Below are positions 52,073 to 63,960 of a DNA stretch of 64,000 nucleotides, in pieces; within the stretch, counting starts at the first letter, position 1, and every line of letters starts with the position of its first letter. The notes beneath the pieces were generated by a model. It was not told the DNA's origin. It made no database searches and saw only the letters and a list, made by a program, of their open reading frames with translations. Source of the DNA: Anoplopoma fimbria (taxonomy: Eukaryota; Chordata; Actinopteri; Perciformes; Anoplopomatidae); assembly GCF_027596085.1 (NCBI RefSeq), contig NC_072451.1, positions 6,066,013 through 6,130,012 on the forward strand. Direction: 5' to 3'. The position numbers and the translations under genes are program-made.

Positions 52073-52639
52073 TACTGGAAGTTTAAACTCATTTAGCTGT
52101 TAAATTATTAGTCGATTAATCGATTAGTTGGGTGACAGAAAATAAACCGGCCACCATTTTGATAGTCGATTAATTATTCATCACTGTGGGTTTAGGGAAA
52201 TGGTGATTTTTCACTATTTCATGACATTTTTTAATTAAAAAAAATAAAAATCCGGATTAATAAGGATTATTTTCTTTTTTTAAATTAATGGTTTGGTCTA
52301 TAGTCAGCAAATGGTGAAACAATGCCATTCACAAGTCCGACCTGCACTCCAGAATCCAGTTATTTAAAAAAACAATAATATTCACACTTTTAATAGCTCA
52401 AACTATTGAATGTGTGCTGTAAATGACTATTAAAAGATCATCAGAATTGTTGCTGATAAAAGTTTCTGTCGATTTTACTTATTTCTTAATCAAAACCTTC
52501 CAACATTTGAGCATTTTTAAAAAATATATATTTGAAAGCATTGAATAACATGGTTTGTAATCAAAACGTTTTAGTACTCTTCCTCATACCTTGTGTTGCG
52601 TCATCATTTCATCAGCACCACTTTTATCTATTAAGATCT

Positions 52640-52826
52640 GCGTTTCTTTTTTTTTTCCAACCCACATTTGTTGGGTGTTTATTCTAATAATAATAATAAT
52701 AATAATAATAATCGCCTTGTGAAGATTAATGAATAATAATGAAACTAATAATAATAATCGGGTGTGAAGATTTTAAGGTGAAACTGGGTGGGCTGCATTT
52801 TTCCTTCTTTTGTTGGGTGTTTATTC

Positions 52827-52860
<34 letters not shown>

Positions 52861-52909
52861 CGCCTGCGTTTCTTTTTTTTTCCAACCCACATTTGTTGGG
52901 TGTTTATTC

Positions 52910-52943
<34 letters not shown>

Positions 52944-52993
52944 CGCCTGCGTTTCTTTTTTTTTTTTCCAACCCACATTTGTTGGGTGTTTAT

Positions 52994-53050
<57 letters not shown>

Positions 53051-53112
53051 CGCCTGTGAAGATTTGAAGGTGAAACTGGGTGGGCTGCATTTTTCCTTCT
53101 TTGGTTTTTTTT
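52640..53112 (+). repeat. Compound minisatellite with embedded AAT arrays
   Basis: Four copies of a unit consisting of a T-run, CCAACCCACATTTGTTGGGT and GTTTATTCT, followed by a variable AAT run (8 to about 20 units) and TCGCC. Longer flanking words (GGTGAAACTGGGTGGGCTGC) occur both inside and at the right end. It ends about 420 bp before the mapre2 start codon. Confidence 0.93.
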
Positions 53113-53189
53113 AATCAAACCTCCTACTTCTCCATTTGATTGAGTATCATCTATTCTCTTCTGTTGATCTGCATCTGAAAAGCGACACG

Positions 53190-53373
53190 CATTGATCTAT
53201 AAACGGTGACGATAGCGATGGGTGATCAATTTAAATTGGTGGACTGAAATAGCCCACCATAAGGAACAGGCAGCCAGCCCCATCAGTCACGTGGTACGCG
53301 GTGCAGCGACGTCACTCTGGGCAGAGATTTGTGAAGAATAAGCAGACAGAAGGAAGGAGACCCGGAGGTGCGG

Positions 53374-53405
<32 letters not shown>

Positions 53406-53531
53406 GCAAAAAAAAAAAAAAAAAAAAAAAAATCTGTGCATCGTTCCTGTTGTTGGTTGTTTTATTTTTTTATTTTTTTTTCCAAGCCAGAGAGAGAACA
53501 GAGTATCTGTTCAACATTTTAAGACACCCAA
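53190..53531 (+). promoter_or_regulatory. mapre2 proximal promoter / 5' UTR
   Basis: Contains an E-box CACGTG (about 53288), a CRE-like GACGTCAC (about 53308) and then a CT microsatellite and an A tract (53376-53431). An in-frame TAA at 53520-53522 lies just before the start codon. The transcription start is not visible. If it lies upstream of 53376, the CT/A tracts are part of the 5' UTR. Confidence 0.4.
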
Positions 53532-54308
53532 ATGCCCGGTCCCACCCAAGCCCTTTCCCCAAATGGAGAGAATAACAACGACATCGTCCCGGACAACGGA
53601 ACCAACATCATTCCTTACAGGAAAAATACAGTGCGAGGAGAGCGCGCCTACAGGTAAACCAGTGTAATGAATACGCGTTTGATTGCATTTAAGAAAGATA
53701 AGAAAGAAAAAAAAAATCCTAAAACAGACACTGCTGCAGAGAGAAAAGCCTGCATTCCGGCCTGGTCCTCCTCCTCCTCCGCGTCGCGTCTTTTTTTGCT
53801 TTGCGCCCATCTGCGCTCTCCTTCTCCTTCTCTCCTTCTCCCTCTCTCTCTCCATTCCCCCGGGTTGTCTCTCATTCTGCTGTCATGGTAGGCTGTAAAT
53901 CCCCTTAGAGTTGGGCTTAAACCCGCCTTGTGTTGGTTTATAGAGCCCAGAAACACAGCGGGCCCCGGTGTCATGTTGTCATGTGTGTGGGCTTTTTGTG
54001 CGCCATGGCTCCGGTGGTTCGTTTGGAGCGGATCGCTTGTTTTAATGACGCGCAGACAACGCGCCCCTTGCTGCCGTGACATGACACTTTGCAGCTTCCT
54101 AATAATCCCTGATGTTGAAATATATATGCATGTGTGTTTAAGGGTGGTGTGTTTTTTAATGTGCAAAAAAACCTGCTGCACAAGCCCCGATCCACCAAAC
54201 CAACCCGAACCAACCCGCCCACTCCTCCTGTTCGAGTCCAGGCATCAAGCCCAGCCCCGGTGTCGGCTGGCTATCCCTGCCTGGCTAACAAAGCATGCTA
54301 TCTGCAGA

Positions 54309-54392
<84 letters not shown>

Positions 54393-54497
54393 GCTTTGTT
54401 GACATGATGAGATCGACTGGCCCAGTTTCCTTCCCCTCACTTCCCAGAGAATCAGCCACATGATGATCTGATCCTGCACAACTTTAACCTTTTAACA

Positions 54498-54542
<45 letters not shown>

Positions 54543-57500
54543 GATGATGATGATGGTGATCACCCTGCCTGTAAATACCCTGGTGGATGGTGATGATGGT
54601 GATTTAGCATGATTTGATGATTTGAACTCCATACCAGTCGCAGCCATAAACCAGTAAAGAGGGGTGTGTTTTAATGCAGCTGCCATGCTGCATGTTCTCT
54701 TTAAATGAGTTAGAAGGAGATGGTTATGCAGCAGTGTGTATTCCTGTTAAGGGAATTAAACATGACTGCACACTTGATTAATGGCTATGATAAATAACAG
54801 CGAGTACTACTTTATCGCTCATACGTGCGCATGGTATATCGGGCAAGGTTGCAAACATTTCTTGTGCTGTGCAAAAAAATACGTGAATTATTTGCAGACA
54901 CAAGGGCATGTTTTCCACCTTTTATGTACCCGACCCGTGGTTTGATTTTTTTCATCAACTACTCAAGAGATTATTGAGTTATATTGAGAAAATAACTAAA
55001 TTAGAGTAATGTTATCAGTCCTCCAGTTACCAAATGAGCTTTAAAGGACTGACTGCGACAGACATTTTTTGCATTGCAGTAAAACAAAATATGACACACT
55101 TGCATGTGTTGTCAAGTTAACTGCAAACAAGATTGTCTGAGCAGGATCAACTGAAATGCTTACATTTGTAAAAAAAAAAATGGGGGTCAAGATGCACCTC
55201 GGTGGTCTTCGAGATACTTGGCTGGTCACGTTTACCCAATATATGTGTGTGTGAAACGCTGGGAATGAGGCCCCCTCTAAACACATTGTGTGCATTTATC
55301 CATTGTGCCGTGGCCATGCTGTGTAGCCGCTTAATCCGTAGCTTTAAGGATCAAAGTTTGAGAGATCCTCAATGCATTTATTATTTTTTTGCACCTGGTA
55401 TGTTTCTTTGTATATGAGCCTGAGTATCCTCAGTATAAGTGGGTCAGGCGCCCTGGAAGCAAGCAGGTAAAATTACAAAAAACATCTTTCTAATCCAATT
55501 TTGTTGCGGCTTTCTGTCTAGCATGCAGGTAAAATCAGATTAAAGGATCCCAGGCACGAATACAAAGAGGGCTGACACGGTCTGCTTCAATTCAGGGGTT
55601 AATACAGCAAATGTGTCCTAAAAAGTCAGGCTGCACAACCAACTCTGCTCCCAGTAGACCACACGTACCAACAAACGACTATATAAATGTGTGCAATATA
55701 AAAATATGTGTGCAATCCACTGTATGATACCATAATTATTCTGTCTGTTTATATAATATTTTAGTTATTGTGGATTTTTTGCTTTTTTTTTTTTAACTTA
55801 TTTAATATTCTTTACTGTGTTATTACTGTAGCATTACTGTATTTACTTATTTATAATACTTGTCTTGATCTTGTGTATTTACTATGTCTCTTGTTTACAC
55901 TATCCTCTCTGCTGTTGTAATCCTGCAAATTTCCCCGCCGCGGGACTAAATAAAGGATTAACTTATCTTATCTTATCTTAAAAGGTGTGTTATCACTGTG
56001 CGCCGTACGTTTAGAGACTCGTTAGTCCTGTTTTGCGGAGGATGCAGGAAACTATTTGAATGTTCTGAAAAGAGCAACATCACAAACTCACTGACCCATT
56101 TTTCACCATCACGCACCAAAGGGCTGGTTGTTAGTTTATTAACGTGTCATTAAAGTACGTTTTGAGTGTACACTTTGTACAGATTTTTAGAGCTGCAATT
56201 AGACGATCGGCATGAAATGAATCAGAAACCGTTTTAATAATAACTAAACTGAAGCGAAATGAAACGGTAGCTCTATTCCAGATGCATTGCTTTTGGTTCT
56301 AAGCGTTGTTGTTGTTTTTCTGTTTCAGTTGGGGGATGGCGGTCAACGTATATTCTACCTCAATAACCCAGGAGACTATGAGCAGGCATGACATCACTGC
56401 CTGGGTTAACGATATCCTCTGCCTCAACTATACGAAAGTGGAGCAGCTCTCCTCAGGTGAGAAGAGAAGGAAAGACTCCTCCCTATCCTCTATCCTCTTC
56501 CCTCTGCTAGTTCCGTCTGGTGTCAAAGAGGCCGTTTGAGATGGGAAGCAGGTTTTTAAGAGATTACATCAGGGATCAAATCATTCTGTGTGAGCTGGCA
56601 GTTAAAGCAACCTGTGGAAACATGCTCACCTCTCTCTCTGGCAGAGAATGTCTATAAATAAACTTGTAGCTTGCTTTAGTTCTTCTGCTGTAACCAAGTA
56701 ATCCAATTTCAATCACTCTATTCCTACAGAAACACAGAAACACACACACACACACACACACTTTTCTTTAGGTGTAAGCTTCTTGTTTGATGTAGATTAC
56801 CTGTGTGTGCTCTCTAGTTGTGTTTATGTGAGCTTTATGTTATAGCTGACACACTGCCAGGTTGAGTTGCTGCCCTCTTTTTCAAATGGATAAAGGTCTA
56901 GCTCGGCTTCAGTTATTATTAGCCTTGTTACCGAGTATCCGCATTAATAGTTCTTTTAAAACTTATTTTTTTAAGGAAACAGGCTCATTGATCTGGATTT
57001 ATTCTAGTGGATTTCTGTCATCAAAGTCATGATAAATCCTATATCTGGCGCTCTAGTCTTCTAATTTTCGAGCAAGGGATTATGTACTCAACTAACATTT
57101 TCTTGCGTCTTTAGGAGCTGCGTATTGCCAGTTCATGGATCTGCTCTTCCCCGGCTGCATCAGTCTTAAGAAGGTCAAGTTTCAAGCTAAATTGGAGCAC
57201 GAGTACATTCACAATTTCAAACTGCTGCAGGCGTCTTTCAAACGGATGAATGTGGACAAGGTGAGTCGCTTTACCTTACTTTTTATCTTTTTCAGAGTAT
57301 CTGCAATTTAATCTTTACTCCACACTGTTTGTGCTTTGAGTAAATTGCATGAATTTCTATTTGAATTCTCTTTTTCCTCTCGATTCAGATTATTCCTGTA
57401 GAGAAACTGGTCAAAGGCAGATTTCAGGACAATCTCGATTTCATCCAGTGGTTCAAGAAGTTCTTTGATGCCAATTACGACGGTAAAGAGTATGACCCAG

Positions 57501-59402
57501 TCGCAGCCAGACAGGGTCAGGATGCCATCCCCCCACCCGACCCCGGTGAGCAGATCTTCAACCTGCCAAAGAAGTCCCAACATGCAGCCAGCTCCCCTAC
57601 TGCAGGTAAGCTCCACCTGCTGTGGAAAGGACAGTGAAGGCAAACATCTCTTCTGCAATGCAAAAATATGTGAAATGTTTGGAGAAAGAATACCTAAGTT
57701 AGCTTAACGTTGCCAGTCCTCCATCCCCGAGTACTAAACCTTTTTGTCTGCCGTAGGAGCGTCTAGGTCGAGCTCTACAACCCCCAAGATCTCAACACCA
57801 ACGTCCAGACCCTCGTCAGCCAAAAAGATCCCTGCAATTGCGACACCGATTCCTGCCAAAGGAGAGAAAGAACTGGAAGCACAGGTCACACATCTTACCG
57901 AGGAGGTGTGTTTATCAAACGCTCAACTCTGACCACTCATCTCTGTTATTCTGAAACTGACAACCAATAATGAGACCACCAAACTCTTTATTTTCTCCAC
58001 TTTGCTCACATTTCTACACTCAAACTTCACTGATGGTAGAAAGGCTGCAGATAATTATTATTTGGATTATGGATTAATCTCCAAATTATTTTCTTGATTA
58101 TTCGTTTTAAGTGTCCGAAAATAGTGAAAATGCCCGTTGCCTGACCACGTGGCGTTGTCAAATTGCTTGTTTTATCCAACCAACCGTCCAAAACACAAAT
58201 AAATCTAGTTTACCATCTTGTAGGACAAAGAAAAGCTTTGAGAGGCTGGAACCAGACACATGTTTGTCATTTTGCTTGAAAAATGTTTTGTTGATTATGT
58301 TTGACTAATGGCTTCAGCTCCAGACAGCTGTGACAGAGAAGTGTTGTGCTTTCAGAGTTAGAACAGAGAACTGAAGCTAAAACGTATCAACTAAACATTC
58401 ATGAACACCTGCACTTTTTGAATCAAGCTTGCACCAAAGGAAATGCAGAAACCTGTAAAATCATTATTCAATTTTATTAAACCAGTTTATTAATCTCTTC
58501 TACCAAAGACTGCTGCAGCTTTTCAAGCCACTCGTTCACAACAACGACCAGCTTAACGTACGACAGCAACTTCTCTGGAAAATATGTTGATTGATACGAC
58601 CGATCCACATAGATAAACGCTGGTACTCTTATATATTTACTCAAAGGGGGCAAATAGGTCTTTCCTTTTTTATTGATCGTTGTCAAAGTCTTGATTACAC
58701 CCACTGTGATTCAAAATAGTAGAAATATAAGACATGCAAAATAAAGATATCTAAATAACTTTAATGTGCACTGAACAAGACTGAGTATATTTAAAATGTA
58801 ATGCTGCACATACTCAGTTCAGTAAAACAGAAGCCATGTAGTTGAGTTGTTCTATTGTGTGATCCAACATGTTTCTGCAAAGGTAGTCATTGTGAAAGTG
58901 AGCTGGAACTTGATTATGTGGTTTGACCGGTAACAATAGCTTTATTGAATTTAAAATGCTTCCAAATGAAGAGAATGTTTGATAGTTTACTTGACAAATG
59001 ACTAAACAGATCAATAGATTATCTGCACCATGATTAGATGAAGACTGAGTTCCAATCCATAGAATTGTCAATTAAGCAACATACTCTGGAATACCCTAGT
59101 TACATGTGACTAATGCTTTAGATAACTTGTATCAGGAAAAACAGCTATATTTGATATTTTTTTTATAAAAAACAATGTATTAATTGGCAATGTTACAATG
59201 TGAAGGGTATATATTGATTCACTCATATTCATGAACCTTCAGAGAAAAATCACCTGAATCTGCAGCCAAAAAACAGGTTCAAACATTATATACATCTTAT
59301 TTCTGCTGGATTTTTAAAATGTATTAAAATATTTGTGGAAGTCTTTAAACATGCAACAGTTTTTTCAAATTAAGCTCTCACATCAGTTTAATGCAAAGCT
59401 GT

Positions 59403-59471
<69 letters not shown>

Positions 59472-61240
59472 TTACTCATTTGTTGTTTGTCTAGTTGATT
59501 TTTGTGCTTCTCTGTTTCATTTTGTCTTCAACCAGAGTCCACATCGATTTGTAGTTTTGACATTGTTGCTAAAAACAATCTTGCGTTTTTTTACTTTTGT
59601 AGATGAACACATTCAAGTTGGCACTGGAAGGAGTGGAGAAGGAGAGGGACTACTACTTCGGCAAGCTGCGAGAGGTGGAGCTGCTGTGCCAGGAACACGG
59701 TGAAGAAAATGCCCCGTTTGTCGAGCGGCTAATGGAGGTCCTTTACTCTACAGACGAACAGGTCAGTCCGTGACCTTTCTTTGAACAGGATTTGGGACAG
59801 TTGGAGGCTGTTTTTTGTTTTTTTTCTTCCTATAAACCACATGTGAATGCCATTTTTCCCTGGTGGTAAAATCATGTGGAAGTTAATAAGCATTTGAAAG
59901 GGATAAGAAGTCAGTCTTTGTGTGTAATCACACTTGTTTGCCTTTGAGCTAAAGCTGCGATCAGGCCCAAAAATAATCAGGCCCTACAGTAATGAACCGG
60001 CATAGTTTCTCTCCAAGCACGACCCGAGTCTGAACCATGGCAGCATTTTTTGGCCTAATTTAGGGAGATTTATTGGCAGAAATGAAATATTATATCTTCA
60101 AAGGGGTGAGCAGAAGTGTTTTGAGTTCGCTGCAAATCTGGAATCTTTCCGCTAGAATCCTCCACTGTTCCTTTAAGTCAACTACGACAGCGTTCCAAAT
60201 CGCATATGTTTCCTTTTTTTTTCTACTTTTAGTCCATACTGCAGCCGCCCTTACAAAGTATGAACTCTTGCAGGCAGTATGCATAAAATGAAGACATACT
60301 ACTTCATCTTAAAGTTGCACCTTGAACTGTTATCAGGCTGTCAAGATTGTAGGTCACAATAATAGTAATACATTTTAATTGTATAGGGCTTTAAAAAGTA
60401 CTCGAATGCACTTTACATTGTTAAGACAAACAAAATAAAAGCTATAGCACTAAAAACAAGGCAGAGAGATGACATAATAGCATTAATTAACAAAACAAAA
60501 ACATAACTAGCATCACGGGTTAAAAGCAGATTGCATGCTGGTTTGCATTCTGCAACCGGATGCAGTAGAACATCCTTGTATTTTTGACATTCCAACTATG
60601 AATTGGGACATACTAAATCTTTATTTCTGGCATACTATAAATAGTCTGGTATTATGGGTGTTGGAACGCACATTAAGTCTGTTCAGCCGGTAACAGACAG
60701 TGATGTGATTTGATCTCCGACATGAGCCTCAAAAACTGTCATATGCCATTTCCATAACTATTAAATAGAGATTGTGTAACATTTCTCCTCATAATGTGAG
60801 TCAGGAGCCTGTGATTTGACAGTGACAGTAGGTTATTGACGATGGCACAAAGCATTGCTGCTCAGCTGAAAATATAAAGGACCTATAAAGGACACAGTCA
60901 AAGTACAAATTAGAAACAGAAGCCAAAAATAAAACACAACACTTCATAGATCACTGTGTATATTCTTCCTCATTAATTAATTGGGAGTTTTAAGTCAACA
61001 TTGGTGAGAACCCGATCCGTTTCAAGCCTGGGAGGATTTTGAGAAATGACAGCAGGCCCGGGTTTGGACAGAGAATCAAAGCTCTACGTGGACTAACTTC
61101 AGCAGCACTGGTATTAAACTGTCTGTCCGCTTTATTTTTAGGAGGGAGCGGAGCTGGCTGAGGGCGACGGACAGGAAGTGGACCAGCAAGCCCACGAGGA
61201 GGCGCCAGATGATCAACAGGAGGAGCAGGATGAATACTGA
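53532..61240 (+). CDS. mapre2: EB2, microtubule-associated RP/EB family member 2 (mapre2)
   Basis: End-binding protein that tracks growing microtubule plus ends and recruits CAP-Gly and SxIP partners. Coding exons: 53532-53653, 56329-56456, 57115-57260, 57389-57605, 57757-57905, 59603-59761, 61142-61240. All have AG/GT boundaries and consistent phases, giving 339 codons (human 327). The EB2-specific N-terminal extension ([17 protein letters not shown]) precedes the calponin-homology domain at about 57-160 ([33 protein letters not shown]). A Ser/Pro/Lys-rich linker follows at about 195-240, then the EB homology coiled coil at about 250-312 ([20 protein letters not shown]). The acidic tail ends in DEY, the EEY/F-type signal for CAP-Gly domains. 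The start is fixed by an in-frame TAA four codons upstream. The linker is a little longer than in mammals; nothing is broken. Confidence 0.97.
54311..54391. repeat. CA microsatellite (about 40 units) in mapre2 intron 1
   Basis: Perfect CA run. All open frames through it are artefacts. Confidence 0.97.
54498..54556. repeat. ATT then ATG trinucleotide repeat
   Basis: About fourteen ATT units pass into several ATG units in mapre2 intron 1. Confidence 0.93.
55735..55985 (+). mobile_element. Teleost retroposon tail in mapre2 intron 1
   Basis: Same family and orientation as 33770-33975: GTCTGTTTATATAATATTTT, then ATGTCTCTTGTTTACACT, then CCGCGGGACTAAATAAAG. It ends in an ATCTT repeat, the usual kind of 3' microsatellite at which such LINE/SINE copies terminate. 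Confidence 0.7.
58025..58330 (+). mobile_element. Dispersed ATTAATC-type teleost repeat
   Basis: Reads TGGATTATGGATTAATCT, TTTTCTTGATTATTCGTTTT, GTCCGAAAATAGTGAAAATG and then AGAGGCTGGAACCAGA. It recalls a repeat with ATTAATCGATTA ends that is abundant in percomorph genomes. Related words (ATTAATCGATTAGTTGGGTG) occur at 52110-52130. It lies in mapre2 intron 5. Confidence 0.5.
59407..59469. repeat. GT microsatellite in mapre2 intron 5
   Basis: Alternating GT with one GA interruption. Confidence 0.95.
60055..60180 (+). mobile_element. Fragment of the 40.9-kb repeat family
   Basis: Shares TTTATTGGCAGAAATG-type text and a TCCACTGTTCCTTTAAG end with the element at 40855-41180. It is internally deleted. 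Confidence 0.45.
60185..60680. mobile_element. DNA-transposon-like repeat with a nested insertion
   Basis: The left part GCGTTCCAAATCGCATATG and the right part TATTATGGGTGTTGGAACGC form the two ends of one element, with inverted words GCGTTCCAA / TTGGAACGC and repeated CATACT motifs. Between them is a different repeat (about 60355-60545; TAATTGTATAGGGCTTTAAA, CACTTTACATTGTTAAGAC), which seems to have inserted into the first. Confidence 0.5.
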
Positions 61241-62690
61241 CTGCCGTCATCCCTCAACGCGGTTACAACCCTCTTTTTAAAATATGTGAGAACTGTTAAA
61301 GGATTTTAATTTTTTCCTCATGGTTTCATTTCATTTTTTGTCTCTCCAAGACTGAGCACATGAAGCAACCTCCTGAATAGAAGCACCGTCACAGTTTTTT
61401 TAAATAGTTATTTTTTGTATCCCCTCTGCTCACTGTTTGATGTTTTTTGTGACTTTTGGTGAACTGCTGTGGCAGGTTTGTGGTGACGACCTCCGCCAGC
61501 AGAACAAGCTCCGACCATCACAGAAGTTTTCTGAGGACTTTGTGTGTGTGGAAGGTCAATTCAAATCCTACAGTACACGTGATGAAATGCTGAAGTTTAG
61601 ACGGGTAACTGTTACCTGCCAGTGCAAGTGTTAACTTCCCAGCTTCTTTCCTTTTTCATTTTGTTTTTTGTTTTTGTTATTTTGCATATCAACAATAATA
61701 ATCACAAGAATGCAATAAGCAAAGCCCTGAAAGGGCTCGTAGTAGCTCTTATTTAACCTCCTCTCATATGTTGCACTGACATTTGACTCTGTATTGGACA
61801 ATCTGTCCATTGACCCTCACCATATTTATTATTATTAAGCCTTAGGAATAGTGCGAGTTGCATCCTCATGAAGGAGGACAATACAGTTATTGAATTGTGG
61901 ATAAATGGTAGTATAATGCCAAGTTCTGTTGTTTGACAACTATCCTCACAAATTTTGGAGATTTCCGATAATCAGTGTGCTCACCGATGTGTTATTACCA
62001 CCATACAAGGCGGTTTGGTAGTAGAGTTAACTTGGTATTCCATAAACGTAGGGAAGGAAGAAACGTTATTGTGGACTAGTTTTATTATGATGCAGCATTT
62101 TAAGTTTTAAACCTCAGCTGAAACTTGTGGTCTGTTCAGATCTCAGATGTGGTTTTTTTAAACCACAGGTCTTAGGGAGAGTCGGTTCACTGAGTAACTT
62201 GCCATGCTATATTCCAGTTAGTACATCGTATACCCTTTTCTTAATATTGCATTTACTAATATTGAACTGGGCAGTGCACCATAATGCTTTAGTTATATAT
62301 AATTGTGTAAATGAAAAAGAATGTAAACATGTACTGTCAATAATTAATGAATGGTAAATGTTTGTTTTTTTTCACGTCCCACTCATTATGCATTCCCCAA
62401 AAAACGTGTTGCATGTTTGCATTTTATTTGTGAATAACTTGATCTGCTTTTTACATATTTAATAAAAAAAAACAGGTATGTTAAGTGAGCTTTTTGTATG
62501 TTTAACCTGCTATTTGGAAGATGTTGAGATTCAGATGGATTTGCTGTAATAAAATTACGTTTCGAGTCCATGGGAGTGTTGTCATGTCACTCCAACAGCA
62601 GCAACCAGCCCCGTCATAACTATAAGAACTAAATGAAGGTATCTGCTGCAGAAAGGTGAGGTTAGTTAAGATTCTATTTATAAAACAAAG
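61241..62690 (+). other. mapre2 3' UTR and downstream sequence
   Basis: Directly follows the stop codon, with no further exons recognised. AATAAA occurs near 62460 and again near 62549, either of which could end the transcript. The UTR is therefore probably 1.2-1.3 kb. Confidence 0.5.
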
Positions 62691-62691
62691 A

Positions 62692-62737
62692 AAAACCATT
62701 GAATGAGAAGGTGTGTCCAAACTTTTGACTGGTACTG
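62692..62737. mobile_element. Truncated Tc1-type MITE, right end only
   Basis: Carries the inverted terminal sequence TGAGAAGGTGTGTCCAAACT through GACTGGTACTG, followed by TA. The matching left end is not present. Confidence 0.7.
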
Positions 62738-63041
62738 TACATATATTTAAACTTACATGCCAGGGGGAGAGAAGGAAAGACAGAAATCCTGATTGTATAT
62801 ATTGAAGGCAATGCATGACATCCTTGTTTTTATACCTTTTTTTGTTGTGATAGTAGTTAATGGTTTTTAAATATAATAAAAAAAATAGGCCTTTGGCTTG
62901 TAAATTTACATTTATGTACTGTATGTTATGTATTAATATTCAGAATCTGCAAAGTAACTAGTTTTGTCAAATAAATGTAATGCAGTAAAAAGTATTTGAC
63001 TATATTTTAGTTGAGTAAAAAGTACTACAAAGTGTGAAGTA

Positions 63042-63274
63042 CAGTACCAGTCAAAAGTTTGGACACACCTTCTCATTCAATGGTTTTTCTTTATTTTTAT
63101 TTTTATTTTTTTCTACATTGTAGATTAATATTGAAGACATCCAAACTATGAAGGAACACATATGGAATTATGTGGTAAACAAACAAATGCTCAACAAACC
63201 AGAATATGTTTTATATTTTAGATTCTTCAAAGTAGTTGAATGAGAAGGTGTGTCCAAACTTTTGACTGGTACTG
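63042..63274. mobile_element. Tc1/mariner-type MITE, full copy (233 bp)
   Basis: Starts CAGTACCAGTCAAAAGTTTG and ends with the inverted complement at GACTGGTACTG. Flanked by TA on both sides (63040-63041 and 63275-63276), the target duplication of Tc1/mariner elements. The interior includes CATATGGAATTATGTGGTAA. There is no transposase frame, so it is non-autonomous. The sequence is of a kind widespread in ray-finned fishes. Confidence 0.85.
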
Positions 63275-63510
63275 TACTTAATCCATAATAATACCTCAGC
63301 ATATATTAATCAATCTATGTTATGTATTTATATTCAGAATCTTCAAAGTAACTAGTTTTTGTCAAATAAATGTAAAAAGTAAAGTATTTGACTATATTTT
63401 AGTTGAGTAAAAGTATAAAGTACCACAAAGTGAAAATACTCTGGTGAAGTAAAGCACCAGTCAAAAGTAATTCATCCATAATAATACCTCAGCATTTATT
63501 AATCAATGTA

Positions 63511-63638
63511 CAGTACCAGTCAAAAGTTTGGACACACCTTCTCATTCAATCTTAATCTACAATGTAGATTTTTAAAATTTTTTAAATAAAGAAAAACCAT
63601 TGAATGAGAAGGTGTGTCCAAACTTTTGACTGGTACTG
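63511..63638. mobile_element. Tc1-type MITE, internally deleted (128 bp)
   Basis: Same inverted ends as the copy at 63042, flanked by TA, but only a short AT-rich centre remains, so it is almost one long palindrome. Confidence 0.85.
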
Positions 63639-63837
63639 TATGTTATATATTAATATTCAGAATCTTCAAAGTAACTAGTTTTGTCAAATAAATATAATGC
63701 AAAAAAAAGTATTTGACTATATTTTTTAGTTGAGTAAAAGTATAAAGTACTACAAAGTGTAAATACTCAGGTGAAGTACAGTACCAGTCAAAAGTAATTA
63801 ATCCATAATAATACCTCAGCATTTATTAATCAATGTA

Positions 63838-63960
63838 CAGTACCTGTCAAAAGTTTGGACACACCTTCTCATTCATTCTTAATCTACAATGTAGAAAAAA
63901 ATAAAAAATAAAGAAAAACCATTGAATGAGAAGGCGTGTCCAAACTTTTGACTGGTACTG
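63838..63960. mobile_element. Tc1-type MITE, internally deleted (123 bp)
   Basis: Near-palindromic like the 63511 copy and at the same place in the next tandem unit. TA flanks at 63836-63837 and 63961-63962. Carries small changes (ACCTGTC, GGCGTGT), so it diverged after duplication. Confidence 0.85.

Larger units (their letters stand above)
48085..53250. other. Noncoding stretch upstream of mapre2 exon 1
   Basis: No coding exon was recognised. It holds a teleost repeat (50350-50560), a hAT-like MITE (51765-52072), a fragment of an ATTAATCG-type repeat (52100-52180), a CTT microsatellite (50015-50043) and a compound AAT minisatellite (52640-53112). The rest is unremarkable AT-rich sequence. 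Confidence 0.5.

Noticed and set aside
53648..54181. 177-codon open frame on the minus strand
   Set aside because: It overlaps the mapre2 exon 1 donor and intron 1, is Arg/Glu-rich from the complement of a CT-rich stretch, and has no homology I recognise.
53928..54407. 159-codon open frame on the plus strand in mapre2 intron 1
   Set aside because: It ends in a His-Thr repeat from the CA microsatellite, and nothing in it resembles a protein domain.
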